From Thiotrichaceae bacterium (GTDB lineage Bacteria > Pseudomonadota > Gammaproteobacteria > Beggiatoales > Beggiatoaceae), in the NCBI GenBank assembly GCA_028688145.1, contig JAQTYU010000019.1:1-44032 (forward strand): DNA of 44,032 nucleotides, written 5' to 3'. Positions 17,500-26,805 of the stretch are shown here, in pieces. Each line of letters opens with the position of its first letter. The first letter of the stretch is position 1. The notes below the pieces were generated by a model. That model saw nothing but the letters and a program-made list of their open reading frames with translations. It was not told the DNA's origin and did not search any database. Made by a program: the position numbers and the translations under genes.

Positions 17500-18060
17500 A
17501 AGCGAGATAAAATGAGTCCTTATTCCAGATTCAACAGTCTATTGGCATTACAAACAATGGCGGGCTACGGGTGTCATCATAATGGTGGATTCCCAAGCGG
17601 TGAAAAACACCTGTCTCGCCAGTCTTCAAAGCAAGGGCTTTTGTTTTTACAAAGCCACCCATGGTATTAAAAGACACTTAGCGGTGGATAGTTTAGGCTT
17701 TTCCTTGTTCACGCACTGTACAAAAGCCAATATTAGTGATGACGTAGGTTTGATTGAGATGTTCAAGCAGAATCTCGATTATTTCAGGGACAAACCGCTA
17801 AAGAATTAGAGCAGTTTTACCCTGAAATCAGGGATAAACTCCAATTTGAGCTATCAGCTAAACCCTCAAAAGAAGGCAACCCTAGGTAAAACAGGTTTTC
17901 TGCCAGTCAAGGCAAGGTGGGTAGTCGAACGTTCCAATGCTTGGGTAGAGAGATGTAAGTCGTTAGTTAAGAACTTTGAGCGCAGTCTTGAGAACGCTAA
18001 TACCAAACTGTGCTTTATCAGGCTTATCATTAAACAACTCGCTTCTCTTTTCCGTGTCAT
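17500..18060 (+). pseudogene. IS5-type transposase remnant, several frameshifts
   Basis: One frame (to 17809) gives PDSTVYWHYKQWRATG, MVDSQAVKNTCLAS, GFCFYKATHGIKRHLAVDSL and THCTKANISDDVGLIEMF. A second frame gives ELEQFYPEIRDKLQFELSAK, and a third gives KARWVVERSNAWVERCKS with LVKNFERSLENANTK. These are consecutive blocks of an IS5-family DDE transposase, ending with the conserved E-containing RWVVERSNAW block. The segment before VDSQAVK and the middle (around the second aspartate) are deleted. It is a different subtype from the remnant at 5689-5900. The element is dead and abuts the IS982-type remnant head-on. Confidence 0.8.
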
Positions 18061-18544
18061 CCTTGAAGGTTTTGTGACGTGAAATCCGCAGATTATCGCA
18101 AACCCGTAAAGGCGTTGAATCAATAAAGACAATCCCATTCCCTGTGGCGCAACAGCTTTCCATAAAGAACGTCAGTGGAATCAAGATGTCAGGTAAAAGC
18201 TCAATGAAGCGATTGTAGGAGATAAGCTTCGGAAATGCTTGAGACAGATGTTGATGACGGGTGTAAAACCATTTGAAGGCTCTGTAGCCAGATGAGTGGT
18301 ACAACACGATAAGGGTGATGATTTCAGAAGGGCTTAAGCTTTAAGCTCTGCGTCTTTTTTTACCGCCCTCATCCAGTTGAGTTTTTTCCCATTCAGGAAT
18401 AAATCCTTTGCAGAAATCATCTACTTCACAAAACAATCGTGTTAAAGTCATAATAAGCAAGCTCAGTGAGAATTATGAAATGTAGAGACTTTATATTTTC
18501 TCAGATTTTATTCAGCTTGCCTTCCTTAGAGCTAACTCAGGTTA
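18061..18544 (-). pseudogene. IS982-type transposase remnant with in-frame stop
   Basis: On the minus strand a start at 18451 gives MTLTRLFCEVDDFCKGFIPE and continues to an in-frame TAA near KKRRA. It resumes SLSPSEIITL, YHSSGYRAFKWFY, ISYNRFIELLPDILIPLTFF and GIVFIDSTPLRVCDNLRISR, then HKTFKD. These are successive conserved blocks of IS982-family transposases. The C-terminal part is missing: beyond about 18061 the frame reads antisense through the IS5 remnant. TAACTCAGGTTA at 18533-18544 is probably the element's outer end. From 18545 to 18644 lies the presumed promoter of the next gene. Confidence 0.8.
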
Positions 18545-18644
18545 TACTAAGTTCATGCAACCGTCATCTCATTGTCACTTCGCTGTCATTAAAACCTCGT
18601 AAAGTGTACTCGTAAATATTTAACTGTTAGATGGAGGATTCGCG

Positions 18645-19601
18645 ATGTGGATTAAACAAACCATTGGGGAACAACGCAAAGTATTAACGGCTTTGTTTGA
18701 ACCCGTCATGTTGAAACTGGCAAAACAAAGTATTGCGGTGTGGTCAAAACCTGAAGAAGTTGATCAATTGCTGTCTCAGCAATTTGCGAGTATTCCGCAC
18801 TGTCATTTGCTCTATGCAATTGATAAATTTGGTAAACAAGTCAGTGCCAATGTGGGAGCTGCGGGTGTTGATTTGACTTTTCGGGGTCAAGACTTATCAC
18901 GTCGCCCTTACTCAGTCAGCTTATATCCAAAACGCCATTTTATGTTATCGTCAGTTTACATCAGCCAAGTCAGCGGTCGTCCTTGCGTGAGCGCGGTTCA
19001 GCCCGTGATGGATGATCAACATTTCTTAGGTTTTGTTGTTGCCGATTTTGATATTCGTCATCTGCCCTTGTCCGTCAGTCCATCTAAAGCACAAGTCCCT
19101 TTGTGGCAACATGAACAACCGCAACGCCACACCGCACAACAACGCACCAACAGTGCCTTGGATCAGCAATTAAACACTGTGCTTGAAGTATTATACAAAC
19201 TGATTCAAGAAAATGGCGTGTTTCACTGCACTTTGCATTATGCCAGTGCGCAAGCGATGTTATGGCAACGCGATGACCCTTATCAATATCGCTTATATAG
19301 CGTAGACCAATTACTTGATCCTGACATGTATCTCGCCTACCCGCGCTGTGCCTATTCAGAAAAATCGACCTTGAGCCTGAAACAAGTGCGCCAAGTGTTG
19401 GAACGTTTCCGCACGCTGCGTCTTGCTGACGAAACTTTATATCTGCGTTCAGGCTCTTTAAATATCATGAACGGTATGGTTGGACTGAGTTTTTCCAGCG
19501 ATGGTTCACAATATATGCCCGCCGAAGTTTTTTTAAATAAAGAACTCGCTTATTGGTTCGGCAGTGATCCCCTGGCTGTGACGACCGCAATCACCGCCTA
19601 A
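18645..19601 (+). CDS. Soluble PDC/Cache-like sensor protein
   Basis: A 318-residue protein with an N-terminal PDC/Cache-like ligand-sensor domain: LLYAIDKFGKQVSANV, RGQDLSRRPYSVSLYP, SVYISQVSGRPCVSAVQPV and FLGFVVADFDIRHLP follow the order of such domains. No signal peptide or transmembrane helix is visible, unlike classical extracytoplasmic Cache receptors, so it should be cytoplasmic. The C-terminal half (residues 165-318) is not recognised and contains no output domain such as GGDEF or HisKA. GGAGG lies about 10 bases before the ATG. It converges on the Fe-S LRV gene, the stops being about 4 bases apart. Ligand unknown. Confidence 0.7.
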   Translation: MWIKQTIGEQRKVLTALFEPVMLKLAKQSIAVWSKPEEVDQLLSQQFASIPHCHLLYAIDKFGKQVSANVGAAGVDLTFRGQDLSRRPYSVSLYPKRHFMLSSVYISQVSGRPCVSAVQPVMDDQHFLGFVVADFDIRHLPLSVSPSKAQVPLWQHEQPQRHTAQQRTNSALDQQLNTVLEVLYKLIQENGVFHCTLHYASAQAMLWQRDDPYQYRLYSVDQLLDPDMYLAYPRCAYSEKSTLSLKQVRQVLERFRTLRLADETLYLRSGSLNIMNGMVGLSFSSDGSQYMPAEVFLNKELAYWFGSDPLAVTTAITA

Positions 19602-19604
19602 GTC

Positions 19605-20342
19605 TCAGGAGTTTGAATTTTGGGTGGCGGCTGCTAAACGTGCTTTCACCAACTCGACAATATCAGACTCTTTATCTTCTAGCATTCTCGGCAAAGCGTC
19701 TAACGGTACGATTTGTACCGCGATGAAACGAACCATCCAATCGGTGTCATCTAACATCATGATGGCAGTCTCTTCATCCATACGCTCTGCCACCATGCGT
19801 CGTACTTCAGATTCCACATCATTTGCCATTAATGCTAAGCTTACTTGAGGTAGGCGTTGTGCGACGATTTTTCGCACTTGTCGATCCGCATCCAAAATCA
19901 TGCGAAATAAACGTCCTTCAGGCATCCGTTTTGCGACATAGCTTCGCACCATATAATCGGGATCAAGGGCAAGGCTTTCTAACAAATGAGGCTCTAAACG
20001 ATCCGCCACAGTAATGCGTACTTCACGATCTTCATCGTGCATCATTTGCGGCAGAAACTCTTCAGGCAAACGATAGGCGACTGCTCGGCGCACAGTTTCA
20101 TCAGGATCATTCATCAATTCAATCAATTGTGCTTGTGGTAAATAACGCGCCACGATAGCACGCATTTCCCAAAAACTGTGTTGCCGATATTCAGGCGCAA
20201 GCTCAGGATTACTACGGAAAAAGCGATCAATTTGACGACCACTTTCAACTTGAACGCAACAATCTCCCGGACGACATTTGCCCGCGACAAGGCGATCATG
20301 TTGATAAGTACACTGTAGACAGTCTGCAATTTTAAGGGACAT
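19605..20342 (-). CDS. 4Fe-4S cluster leucine-rich-repeat-variant (LRV) protein
   Basis: A 245-residue protein of the LRV type first described next to nif genes of Azotobacter vinelandii. The N-terminus holds the cluster cysteines CLQC, KCRPGDCC within the first 35 residues, then GRQIDRFFRSNPELA. About seven 24-residue helical repeats follow, each with a pattern such as MNDPDETVRRAVAYRLP or LALDPDYMVRSYVAKRMP, forming a right-handed superhelix. The ATG at 20342 is used; a TTG seven codons upstream is open but less likely. Function is unknown. Such genes often accompany nitrogen-fixation loci, but no nif gene is seen here. Confidence 0.85.
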   Translation of the reverse strand: MSLKIADCLQCTYQHDRLVAGKCRPGDCCVQVESGRQIDRFFRSNPELAPEYRQHSFWEMRAIVARYLPQAQLIELMNDPDETVRRAVAYRLPEEFLPQMMHDEDREVRITVADRLEPHLLESLALDPDYMVRSYVAKRMPEGRLFRMILDADRQVRKIVAQRLPQVSLALMANDVESEVRRMVAERMDEETAIMMLDDTDWMVRFIAVQIVPLDALPRMLEDKESDIVELVKARLAAATQNSNS

Positions 20343-20668
20343 AGGGAAACACGCAGTAAGCAAAGGATAAGGGCGAATACTGTAGTTATTTACACAACAA
20401 AAACAAAGTGTTTCATAAATAATAGCATCATGTTTTAATCGAACATAGTCAATTTTATAAGAATTTGGTAATTCATATTTATATACAATAACTTATATTA
20501 TTATTGCTATTTTAGGATAGCACGAAAGATAGCACAATAAATGCATAATATTGTTGGAATAAAGCTTAATAATATTATTTTTCGTTGAATTTTAAAGATA
20601 AAATAGCGACTCTACGCGATATTAAAAAGCTTAATAAATTATAGACTCTTTCGTTGGTACTGAACTTC
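20343..20668. other. AT-rich divergent intergenic region
   Basis: About 326 bases between the divergently transcribed LRV protein gene and the hybrid kinase gene. It is very AT-rich with several TATAAT-like hexamers and must contain both promoters. I could not single out a convincing operator, riboswitch or small RNA. Confidence 0.4.
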
Positions 20669-23600
20669 ATGAACCCTTTGCCTTATCAAACCCTTCCGAT
20701 TGCTTTATTAAATACTGAAGGGGCTTTTCAAACTTGGACTCCTGTTTTTGCGCAACGTTTGATGCTGGCAGAGGACACGCTTGCCCAACGATATTATCTC
20801 AGTGCGGTACATCCTGAAGACCTTGCCCACACACAGGCGGCTTTGCAACAAGCCCGCGCCACGCGAACCGTGCAACGTTTTGAAAATCGTTATCAAGATA
20901 ATAATCAAGCTTATCGCTGGTGGCTGTGGGAAATCAGTCTGGTGGAAGATGAGCAACTTTGTTTATTGGCCATCGAGATTGAAAATTATAAAACCATTGC
21001 ACCACAAGTTACCCCGATATGGTCTCAGTTTAATAATTTACTAGAACTCATTGTGGATGGGATTTTTATTATTGAATTGGATAGCTTAAATTTTGTCTAT
21101 GTAAACGAGGGCGCAGTCAAACAAACAGGCTACAGTCGTGAACAATTGCTAAAAATGACCCCGTTATTAATTAAGCCCGAATTTACCGAAGCTCGATTTC
21201 GGGAAATTTTGTGTCCGTTGCGCACAGGTGAAAAAGAAGTTATCACTTTTAGCACGCTGCATAAAACCCAAGCGGGCGAGTTGATTCCTGTTGAAGTCAT
21301 CATGCAAGCCTTGCCGAATGCGAATCAGCAAATCTTACATTCGATTGCAACGATCCGTGATATTAGTCAATTACGCAAAGCCGAACTCGCGACCCAGCAG
21401 GCGCATCAACGCTTACTTGCGGTGTTTGATGGTTTGGATGCTTTGGTTTATGTTTCTGATATTGAAACTTATGAAATTCGTTACATCAACAACCACACCC
21501 AACATTTGTATGGCAATGTAATTGGGAAACATTGCTGGGAAGTTTTTTGGGGCAATCTGCAATCTAAGAAGAACCCCTGCAACTTTTGTCATAACCCTTG
21601 TCTGTTAAATTCAGAAGGTTCGTCTTCTATAGGAACCACGAGCTGGGAATTATATGATCCCAAGCTAAACGTTTGGTATCAAATTCATGACAGTTCAATT
21701 CTCTGGATTGATGGACGTTTAGCGCATTTATCCATTGCTTATGACATCACTGCCAGTAAAAAAGCGGCCGAAGAACTACAACGTAATCAAGAACGTTTCG
21801 CGCTTGCAGTCAAAGTCGGCAACATGGGGGTGTGGGATTTTGATCTGATCAAACGCGAGCTATATTTAGACCCCAGTTTAAAAGCCCTGCTGGGTTATCA
21901 AGATCATGAAATTTCTAATTCGATAGATGAGTGGGCAGAATATTTACACCCCGAAGACAAGATCAGAGTATTACAAGAATTGAAAAGTAGCCTTCAAAGC
22001 GACACAACCTATTTCAGTAGTGAGCATCGAAAATTACACAAAGATGGCAGTGCACGTTGGATGCTGATCAATAGCATTATTATGCGGGATACCGACGGCA
22101 AAGCGTATCGTATGCTGGGCACGGATATGGACATCACCGAACGCAAACAAGCTGAAGATGCCGTGCGCCAAGGTGAACAACGTTTACAAATGTTAATCAG
22201 CCATGTGCCGATGATTTTGTTCGCACTGGATCGGCAAGGCTGTTTTACGTTATTACGGGGCAAGGGTTTAGAACTCTTAAGTTTGGAACAAGATGAATTG
22301 GTGGGGGAGTCAGCATTTGAATATTATCAGGATCAATTGCCGTTCTTGGGCGATTTGCAACGCGCGTTGCGGGGCGATAGTTTTAGCAGCGTCACCCAAT
22401 TACCCAACCGTAAAATTAACGCACAGCCGTGTGAAAAAAGCGTTTTAGAAATTAAATATTCGCCCTTGCGCGACAAGCAAAATCGGCTGGCGGGCACGAT
22501 TGCAGTCGCGATTGATATTACTGAACGTCGTCGTTATGAAAGCGAATTGCACCGCGCCAAAGAATTGGCAGAAAGTGCCAGTCATTCCAAAAGTGAATTT
22601 TTAGCAGCGATGAGCCATGAAATTCGCACTCCCATGAATGGGATTATTGGAGTCACGGATTTATTATTGCGCACGCCGATGAATAATCAGCAACAACATT
22701 ACGTAGATATGATTCGCAACTCGGGCGAAGGCTTGCTGCATGTGATCAATGACATTTTAGACTTTTCAAAGATTGAAGCAGGGAAACTGTCTTTGGAAAA
22801 TATTGAATTCAATTTGCATCATTTACTTGAAGAAGTGGTGAGCTTATTTGCAACTGCCGCCCAACGTAAGCATTTAGAAGTGGTGTGTCAGTATCCCATC
22901 AAATTAAATACTTGTTTGATTGGCGATCCCAGTCGTTTGCGCCAAGTGTTAAATAATTTATTGGGCAATGCGATTAAATTTACCGAACACGGTGAAGTCA
23001 GCGTGCATGTCGATGTATTGGAAGAAACCCACGAGGATGTCATCCTACATTTTGAAGTGCGTGATACGGGGGTGGGCATTGATAATGTCATCGGCGAACG
23101 CTTGTTTAAACCCTTTACTCAAGCGGACAGCTCGACCACACGCCATTATGGCGGCACGGGGTTGGGCTTGGCGATTTCACGGCGTTTAGTGCAATTGATG
23201 GGCGGCGAAATCGGGCTGACCAGTCAAATTGGGAAAGGAACGACGTTGTGGTTTAATCTTCCTGTCAGCAAGTCCAGCACACCGCATGAGCACAAATATA
23301 GCCATCTGTTAGAAAACCTAAAAGTGCTGATTTTAGAAGATAATAAAACCCAAGCCATGGTGCTTGAAGAACAATTAAAATATTGGAGAATGCATACAAT
23401 CATTGTGAGTGACGCGATTGAAGCCTTAAGTCATATCAATCAAAGTGATATACAAGCTGCGCCTTTTGATGTGGTATTGATTGATTATACTTTGCCCCAA
23501 GTGGACGGCATTACTTTTGCGCAAATTATCAAAGCAAATCCACAGCATAAAAATTTGCCGCTGGTGATGATGGCATCTTTGAGTTATCCCTTAGACAAGA

Positions 23601-24547
23601 GCAACGATCATTTATTAAACATGACCTTGCACAAGCCCATTTGTGAACATGCCTTATTACAAGCTTTATTGATCGCAGTTAAACGTAATCCTTTAGAAAA
23701 CAGTTCCCAAAACGATCAAGCAATGGCGGCGGTTAAAAATACGCTGCGTTGGAAAATTTTGTTGGCAGAAGATAATTTAATTAATCAAGAAGTTGCCCGT
23801 GATATGCTGCAACAATTGGGCTGTGAAATTCACATTGTGCCGAATGGCAAAGCCGCGTTACGCGCTCATCACGAGCGTCAATACGACCTGATTTTTATGG
23901 ATTGTCACATGCCTGAAATGGATGGTTTCACCGCCACCCAACAAATTCGTAAAATTGAAGCAAGCCAATCGGCACAACCGCATATAACTATTGTGGCACT
24001 CACCGCCAATGCGATGCAGGGCGATCGGGAACGTTGTTTGTTGGCGGGCATGGATGATTATGTCAGTAAGCCATTTACCCATGAATCTTTACAACGCATC
24101 TTGCAACGTTGGTTGTCGAAAGTTCCTATTGAAGCCAATGATGCACTCATGAATATGCCGACAACGCTGCCCATACAAAAAATTCCCACGCCATCTACTA
24201 GCAGCCACGACACGCCCTTATTCGACTTGCGCAGTTGCCCGATCCCGCTTGAAAAATTGCTGGGAATGTTTTTGCCGCAATTGCCAGATTATCTCAGTTC
24301 AATCAAAGATGCGATTTTAAAACAAGACACTGAAGCCTTATATCTCGCCGCCCATCGTTTGAAAGGCGCATCGGCGACTTTACGTGCGCATGAAGTGGTG
24401 AGTTTATGTGTGAAATTTGAAAGTATTGCCCGTGCAGGAGAATTGTCCCAAGACGCTTTCCATGAGTTTGATGCCTTAGAGTCTTCTATCATGCGTCTCA
24501 AAAACGCACTTGAACATGCTTTAGAACAAAAGAAGATTTTGCAATAA
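20669..24547 (+). CDS. Multi-PAS hybrid sensor histidine kinase with two receiver domains and an Hpt domain
   Basis: A 1292-residue cytoplasmic BarA/ArcB-like phosphorelay kinase without membrane segments. About five PAS-type domains lie at roughly 20-105, 115-240, 245-370, 375-495 and 505-620. The third contains a cysteine cluster NPCNFCHNPC that could bind metal or sense redox state. HisKA SHEIRTPMNG follows (phospho-His near 650), then HATPase_c (N-box NLLGNAIKFTEHGE, DTGVGID, GGTGLGLAISRRLV). Receiver 1 has its acceptor Asp in VLIDYTLPQVDG (about 938), receiver 2 in LIFMDCHMPEMDG (about 1078), and the Hpt domain has AAHRLKGASATL (His about 1229). ATG 20669 is chosen over a TTG five codons upstream. 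No DNA-binding response regulator is adjacent. Confidence 0.93.
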   Translation: MNPLPYQTLPIALLNTEGAFQTWTPVFAQRLMLAEDTLAQRYYLSAVHPEDLAHTQAALQQARATRTVQRFENRYQDNNQAYRWWLWEISLVEDEQLCLLAIEIENYKTIAPQVTPIWSQFNNLLELIVDGIFIIELDSLNFVYVNEGAVKQTGYSREQLLKMTPLLIKPEFTEARFREILCPLRTGEKEVITFSTLHKTQAGELIPVEVIMQALPNANQQILHSIATIRDISQLRKAELATQQAHQRLLAVFDGLDALVYVSDIETYEIRYINNHTQHLYGNVIGKHCWEVFWGNLQSKKNPCNFCHNPCLLNSEGSSSIGTTSWELYDPKLNVWYQIHDSSILWIDGRLAHLSIAYDITASKKAAEELQRNQERFALAVKVGNMGVWDFDLIKRELYLDPSLKALLGYQDHEISNSIDEWAEYLHPEDKIRVLQELKSSLQSDTTYFSSEHRKLHKDGSARWMLINSIIMRDTDGKAYRMLGTDMDITERKQAEDAVRQGEQRLQMLISHVPMILFALDRQGCFTLLRGKGLELLSLEQDELVGESAFEYYQDQLPFLGDLQRALRGDSFSSVTQLPNRKINAQPCEKSVLEIKYSPLRDKQNRLAGTIAVAIDITERRRYESELHRAKELAESASHSKSEFLAAMSHEIRTPMNGIIGVTDLLLRTPMNNQQQHYVDMIRNSGEGLLHVINDILDFSKIEAGKLSLENIEFNLHHLLEEVVSLFATAAQRKHLEVVCQYPIKLNTCLIGDPSRLRQVLNNLLGNAIKFTEHGEVSVHVDVLEETHEDVILHFEVRDTGVGIDNVIGERLFKPFTQADSSTTRHYGGTGLGLAISRRLVQLMGGEIGLTSQIGKGTTLWFNLPVSKSSTPHEHKYSHLLENLKVLILEDNKTQAMVLEEQLKYWRMHTIIVSDAIEALSHINQSDIQAAPFDVVLIDYTLPQVDGITFAQIIKANPQHKNLPLVMMASLSYPLDKSNDHLLNMTLHKPICEHALLQALLIAVKRNPLENSSQNDQAMAAVKNTLRWKILLAEDNLINQEVARDMLQQLGCEIHIVPNGKAALRAHHERQYDLIFMDCHMPEMDGFTATQQIRKIEASQSAQPHITIVALTANAMQGDRERCLLAGMDDYVSKPFTHESLQRILQRWLSKVPIEANDALMNMPTTLPIQKIPTPSTSSHDTPLFDLRSCPIPLEKLLGMFLPQLPDYLSSIKDAILKQDTEALYLAAHRLKGASATLRAHEVVSLCVKFESIARAGELSQDAFHEFDALESSIMRLKNALEHALEQKKILQ

Positions 24548-24575
24548 GCTGATGGTCAACTGATAAGCGCAATAG

Positions 24576-24601
24576 GATGTACCAACGAGAGGAGGTGCAT
24601 C
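24576..24601. repeat. Palindromic repeat after the kinase gene
   Basis: GATGTACC (24576-24583) and GGTGCATC (24594-24601) form an 8-bp stem, preceded by AAGCGCAATAG. A related string GTAGCGCAATAGGA opens the hairpin at 25544-25562. It lacks a T-run, so it reads more like a REP-type repeat than a strong terminator. Confidence 0.45.
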
Positions 24602-24634
24602 AATCGAGATCAACAATTTCCACAGCACATTCTA

Positions 24635-25045
24635 TTAGCTATTTACTACTTTTTTCCATAAAGTGCAATCAAACCGCGAAAAATAGCGCGGTGGGGAAAA
24701 TACGCTGGTTCTGACATCATAACTATTCTTTTGTCGGATATAGTAAATATGTAAATTAGTCCCAAATCCCGCTATATCGGCAACCATCACGCCATTATTT
24801 TTTAAAGTCCATTTATTCCCTAATGCTTCACAAGAATTTCTATTACAACAATTCAGATAACAGATAGACGCAAAATAGCTGCCTAGTTTTTTATTAAAAA
24901 TAATGAGAAACAATAGGTTAAATATAGATATTATTCCCAATATCCCAAACACGACAAATATTAAAAAATCGTAAAATTCATCTCCGTTCAAAATCCAACA
25001 GAAAAACAGGACTAGTAGTATTATTCTAAATATTGCTAATTTCAT
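24635..25045 (-). CDS. Unknown small membrane protein
   Basis: 136 residues, not recognised. Two hydrophobic segments (about 3-20 FRIILLVLFFCWIL-like and 27-50 FLIFVVFGILGIISIFNLLFLIIF) are followed by a soluble part of about 85 residues with clustered cysteines (YLNCCNRNSC) and WTLKNNGVMVADIAGFGTN. The coding DNA is AT-rich compared with the flanks. Its start lies 16 bases from the divergent gene on the other strand and no clear ribosome site is seen. Real-gene status rests on length and the sensible membrane topology. Confidence 0.5.
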   Translation of the reverse strand: MKLAIFRIILLVLFFCWILNGDEFYDFLIFVVFGILGIISIFNLLFLIIFNKKLGSYFASICYLNCCNRNSCEALGNKWTLKNNGVMVADIAGFGTNLHIYYIRQKNSYDVRTSVFSPPRYFSRFDCTLWKKVVNS

Positions 25046-25061
25046 ATTTTGGTTTTAAATT

Positions 25062-25529
25062 ATGTTCTTACATACACTATTCAAAAAAATATTTCCTTTC
25101 TTCTTGATTTTTATACTACTCATTACAGGAGGAATCTATTTTGGTGAATATGAGTTAGAAAAGGCGAATAAACACTATATGATGATAGAAGCATTGCTCG
25201 TATTTTCTGATATTAAGCAACTGGCTATTAGTCACTATGTTGAAAATCACACATGGCAAGAGGCAACTAAATTATTAGAACAAGCTTGTATCAACCCTTC
25301 TGTTTTTGAAGGATTGAAACGAGCATGTGTTAATAACCCTAGATATATTTCTGCTATTGAGACATTGCCGTTACAATATATTTTTTCCTTTAAAGAACAT
25401 ACGCATCTTAAATTAAAAATACACTTCATTTATTCTCCTGTAAAAGAAAAATGGCAATGTCATGGAGAAGGTGAGGACAGTACGCTCTTACATCATCTAT
25501 GCGAAGGATTTGTAGCTAAACAAAAATAA
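25062..25529 (+). CDS. Unknown membrane-anchored protein, pilin-like outline
   Basis: 155 residues, AT-rich, not recognised. A single N-terminal hydrophobic helix (about 8-28, KKIFPFFLIFILLITGGIYF) is followed by a long amphipathic stretch EALLVFSDIKQLAISHYVEN and a C-terminal KWQCHGEGEDSTLLHHLC. The order helix, polar helix, strands, then W-x-C with a second C near the end resembles type IV pilins. The G-F-T-L-x-E prepilin peptidase site is missing, so it would stay as a simple membrane anchor. Pilin relationship is a guess from outline only. Confidence 0.5.
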   Translation: MFLHTLFKKIFPFFLIFILLITGGIYFGEYELEKANKHYMMIEALLVFSDIKQLAISHYVENHTWQEATKLLEQACINPSVFEGLKRACVNNPRYISAIETLPLQYIFSFKEHTHLKLKIHFIYSPVKEKWQCHGEGEDSTLLHHLCEGFVAKQK

Positions 25530-25543
25530 AACAAGCGTAGCGC

Positions 25544-25562
25544 AATAGGAGCACATCCTATT
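25544..25562. repeat. AATAGGA hairpin repeat
   Basis: AATAGGA (25544-25550) and TCCTATT (25556-25562) form a perfect 7-bp stem with loop GCACA, 14 bases after the preceding stop codon. The flank GCGTAGCG is shared in part with the repeat at 24576-24601. It may help terminate the upstream gene. Confidence 0.5.
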
Positions 25563-25670
25563 AGCACGCTCCCTTTATATTATATTAGGAATAGGCGAAA
25601 ACACTCCCTTGTGGTTTCCCCCGAGGCACGCCATACTTTAAAACTCTTTCACTGCTTATATTGTACTGCG

Positions 25671-26252
25671 ATGACCCCGTATTTATTGACTTTTATCAGC
25701 ACCGTGCTGGTGAATAATTTCGTACTTTCCAAATTTTTAGGGCTGTGCCCATTCATGAGCGTTTCTAGCAAATTAGAAACCGCCATCGGCATGGGTTTGG
25801 CGACCACCTTTGTGATGACTTTATCGGCGGTATGCAGTTACTTAGTCGATACTTACTTGCTAATCCCCTTAGAACTTCAATTTTTACGCACCATTACTTT
25901 CATCTTAGTGATTGCGGTTGTGGTGCAATTCACGGAAATGGTGGTGCACAAAACCAGCCCCGTGCTTTATCAATTACTTGGGATATTTCTCCCGCTGATT
26001 ACCACCAATTGCGCCGTTTTAGGGGTTGCCTTACTCAATGTGCAAGAAGCACACGGCTTTGTGCATTCGACTTTATACGGTTTTGGCGCGGCGGTGGGAT
26101 TTTCCTTAGTTTTAGTGCTGTTTGCCGCGATTCGGGAACGGGTGGCGGTGGCAGATGTGCCGCAAGTTTTCAAAGGTGCACCAATTGCGTTAATGACTGC
26201 TGGCATTATGTCGATTGCCTTCATGGGTTTTAGCGGCTTGGTGAAAGGTTAA
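25671..26252 (+). CDS. rsxA: Rnf/Rsx electron transport complex subunit A
   Basis: Membrane subunit RsxA/RnfA of the ion-translocating ferredoxin:NAD oxidoreductase (in E. coli the SoxR-reducing complex). 193 residues with six hydrophobic helices. The start at 25671 gives [20 protein letters not shown], the family N-terminus; a longer open frame upstream is not supported. [13 protein letters not shown] [28 protein letters not shown] and [18 protein letters not shown] (cysteines for the membrane iron-sulfur centre) are all present. rsxB follows after 4 bases. Confidence 0.95.
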   Translation: MTPYLLTFISTVLVNNFVLSKFLGLCPFMSVSSKLETAIGMGLATTFVMTLSAVCSYLVDTYLLIPLELQFLRTITFILVIAVVVQFTEMVVHKTSPVLYQLLGIFLPLITTNCAVLGVALLNVQEAHGFVHSTLYGFGAAVGFSLVLVLFAAIRERVAVADVPQVFKGAPIALMTAGIMSIAFMGFSGLVKG

Positions 26253-26256
26253 CACC

Positions 26257-26805
26257 ATGTCAGCCATTATATTATTGAGTGTTTTAGGGATTATTTTCGG
26301 GCTATTACTAGGTTATGCCTCGGTTAAATTCAAAGTCGAAGGCAACCCAATGGCAGAAAAAGTGACCGAATTATTGCCGCATCAACAATGCGGAAAATGT
26401 GGTTATCCCGGCTGTGCGCCCTATGCCGAAGCCATTATCAGCGGCGAGGCAGAAATTAATTTATGCACCCCGGGGCGCGAAACCACGATGTTAAATATCG
26501 CCAATTTATTGGGACGTGCGCCCGTACCTTTGGATGCTGAAGTGGTTTTAGAAAAGCCCAAAGCTTTGGCAATTATTGACGAAAACCGCTGTATTGGTTG
26601 CACTTTATGTATTCAAGCCTGCCCCGTCGATGCAATTTTAGGCGCGGCAAAACAAATGCACACCGTGATTGCCTCCGAATGCACGGGCTGCGAATTATGC
26701 CTACCGCCTTGCCCTGTGGATTGTATTGAAATGCGTGAAATTCCTTTAGCAACCAGCAATTGGAAATTCCCCTACCCCTTGCTTAACACCGTGGGGAGAG
26801 CCTAA
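26257..26805 (+). CDS. rsxB: Rnf/Rsx electron transport complex subunit B
   Basis: Iron-sulfur subunit, 182 residues. An N-terminal membrane helix (about 3-24) is followed by a Fe-S domain with CGKCGYPGC and a later LC (four cysteines) and two ferredoxin motifs, [16 protein letters not shown] and [16 protein letters not shown]. It passes electrons between RsxC and the membrane subunits. Its stop overlaps the rsxC start by one base. Confidence 0.95.
   Translation: MSAIILLSVLGIIFGLLLGYASVKFKVEGNPMAEKVTELLPHQQCGKCGYPGCAPYAEAIISGEAEINLCTPGRETTMLNIANLLGRAPVPLDAEVVLEKPKALAIIDENRCIGCTLCIQACPVDAILGAAKQMHTVIASECTGCELCLPPCPVDCIEMREIPLATSNWKFPYPLLNTVGRA

Noticed and set aside
17153..17500. Cobalamin riboswitch upstream of metH
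   Set aside because: I looked for a B12-box-like conserved core and found none; the region contains the decayed small element instead.
17963..18307. Minus-strand open frame as a single transposase gene
   Set aside because: Only the part above about 18061 is IS982-like; the rest is antisense to the IS5 remnant.
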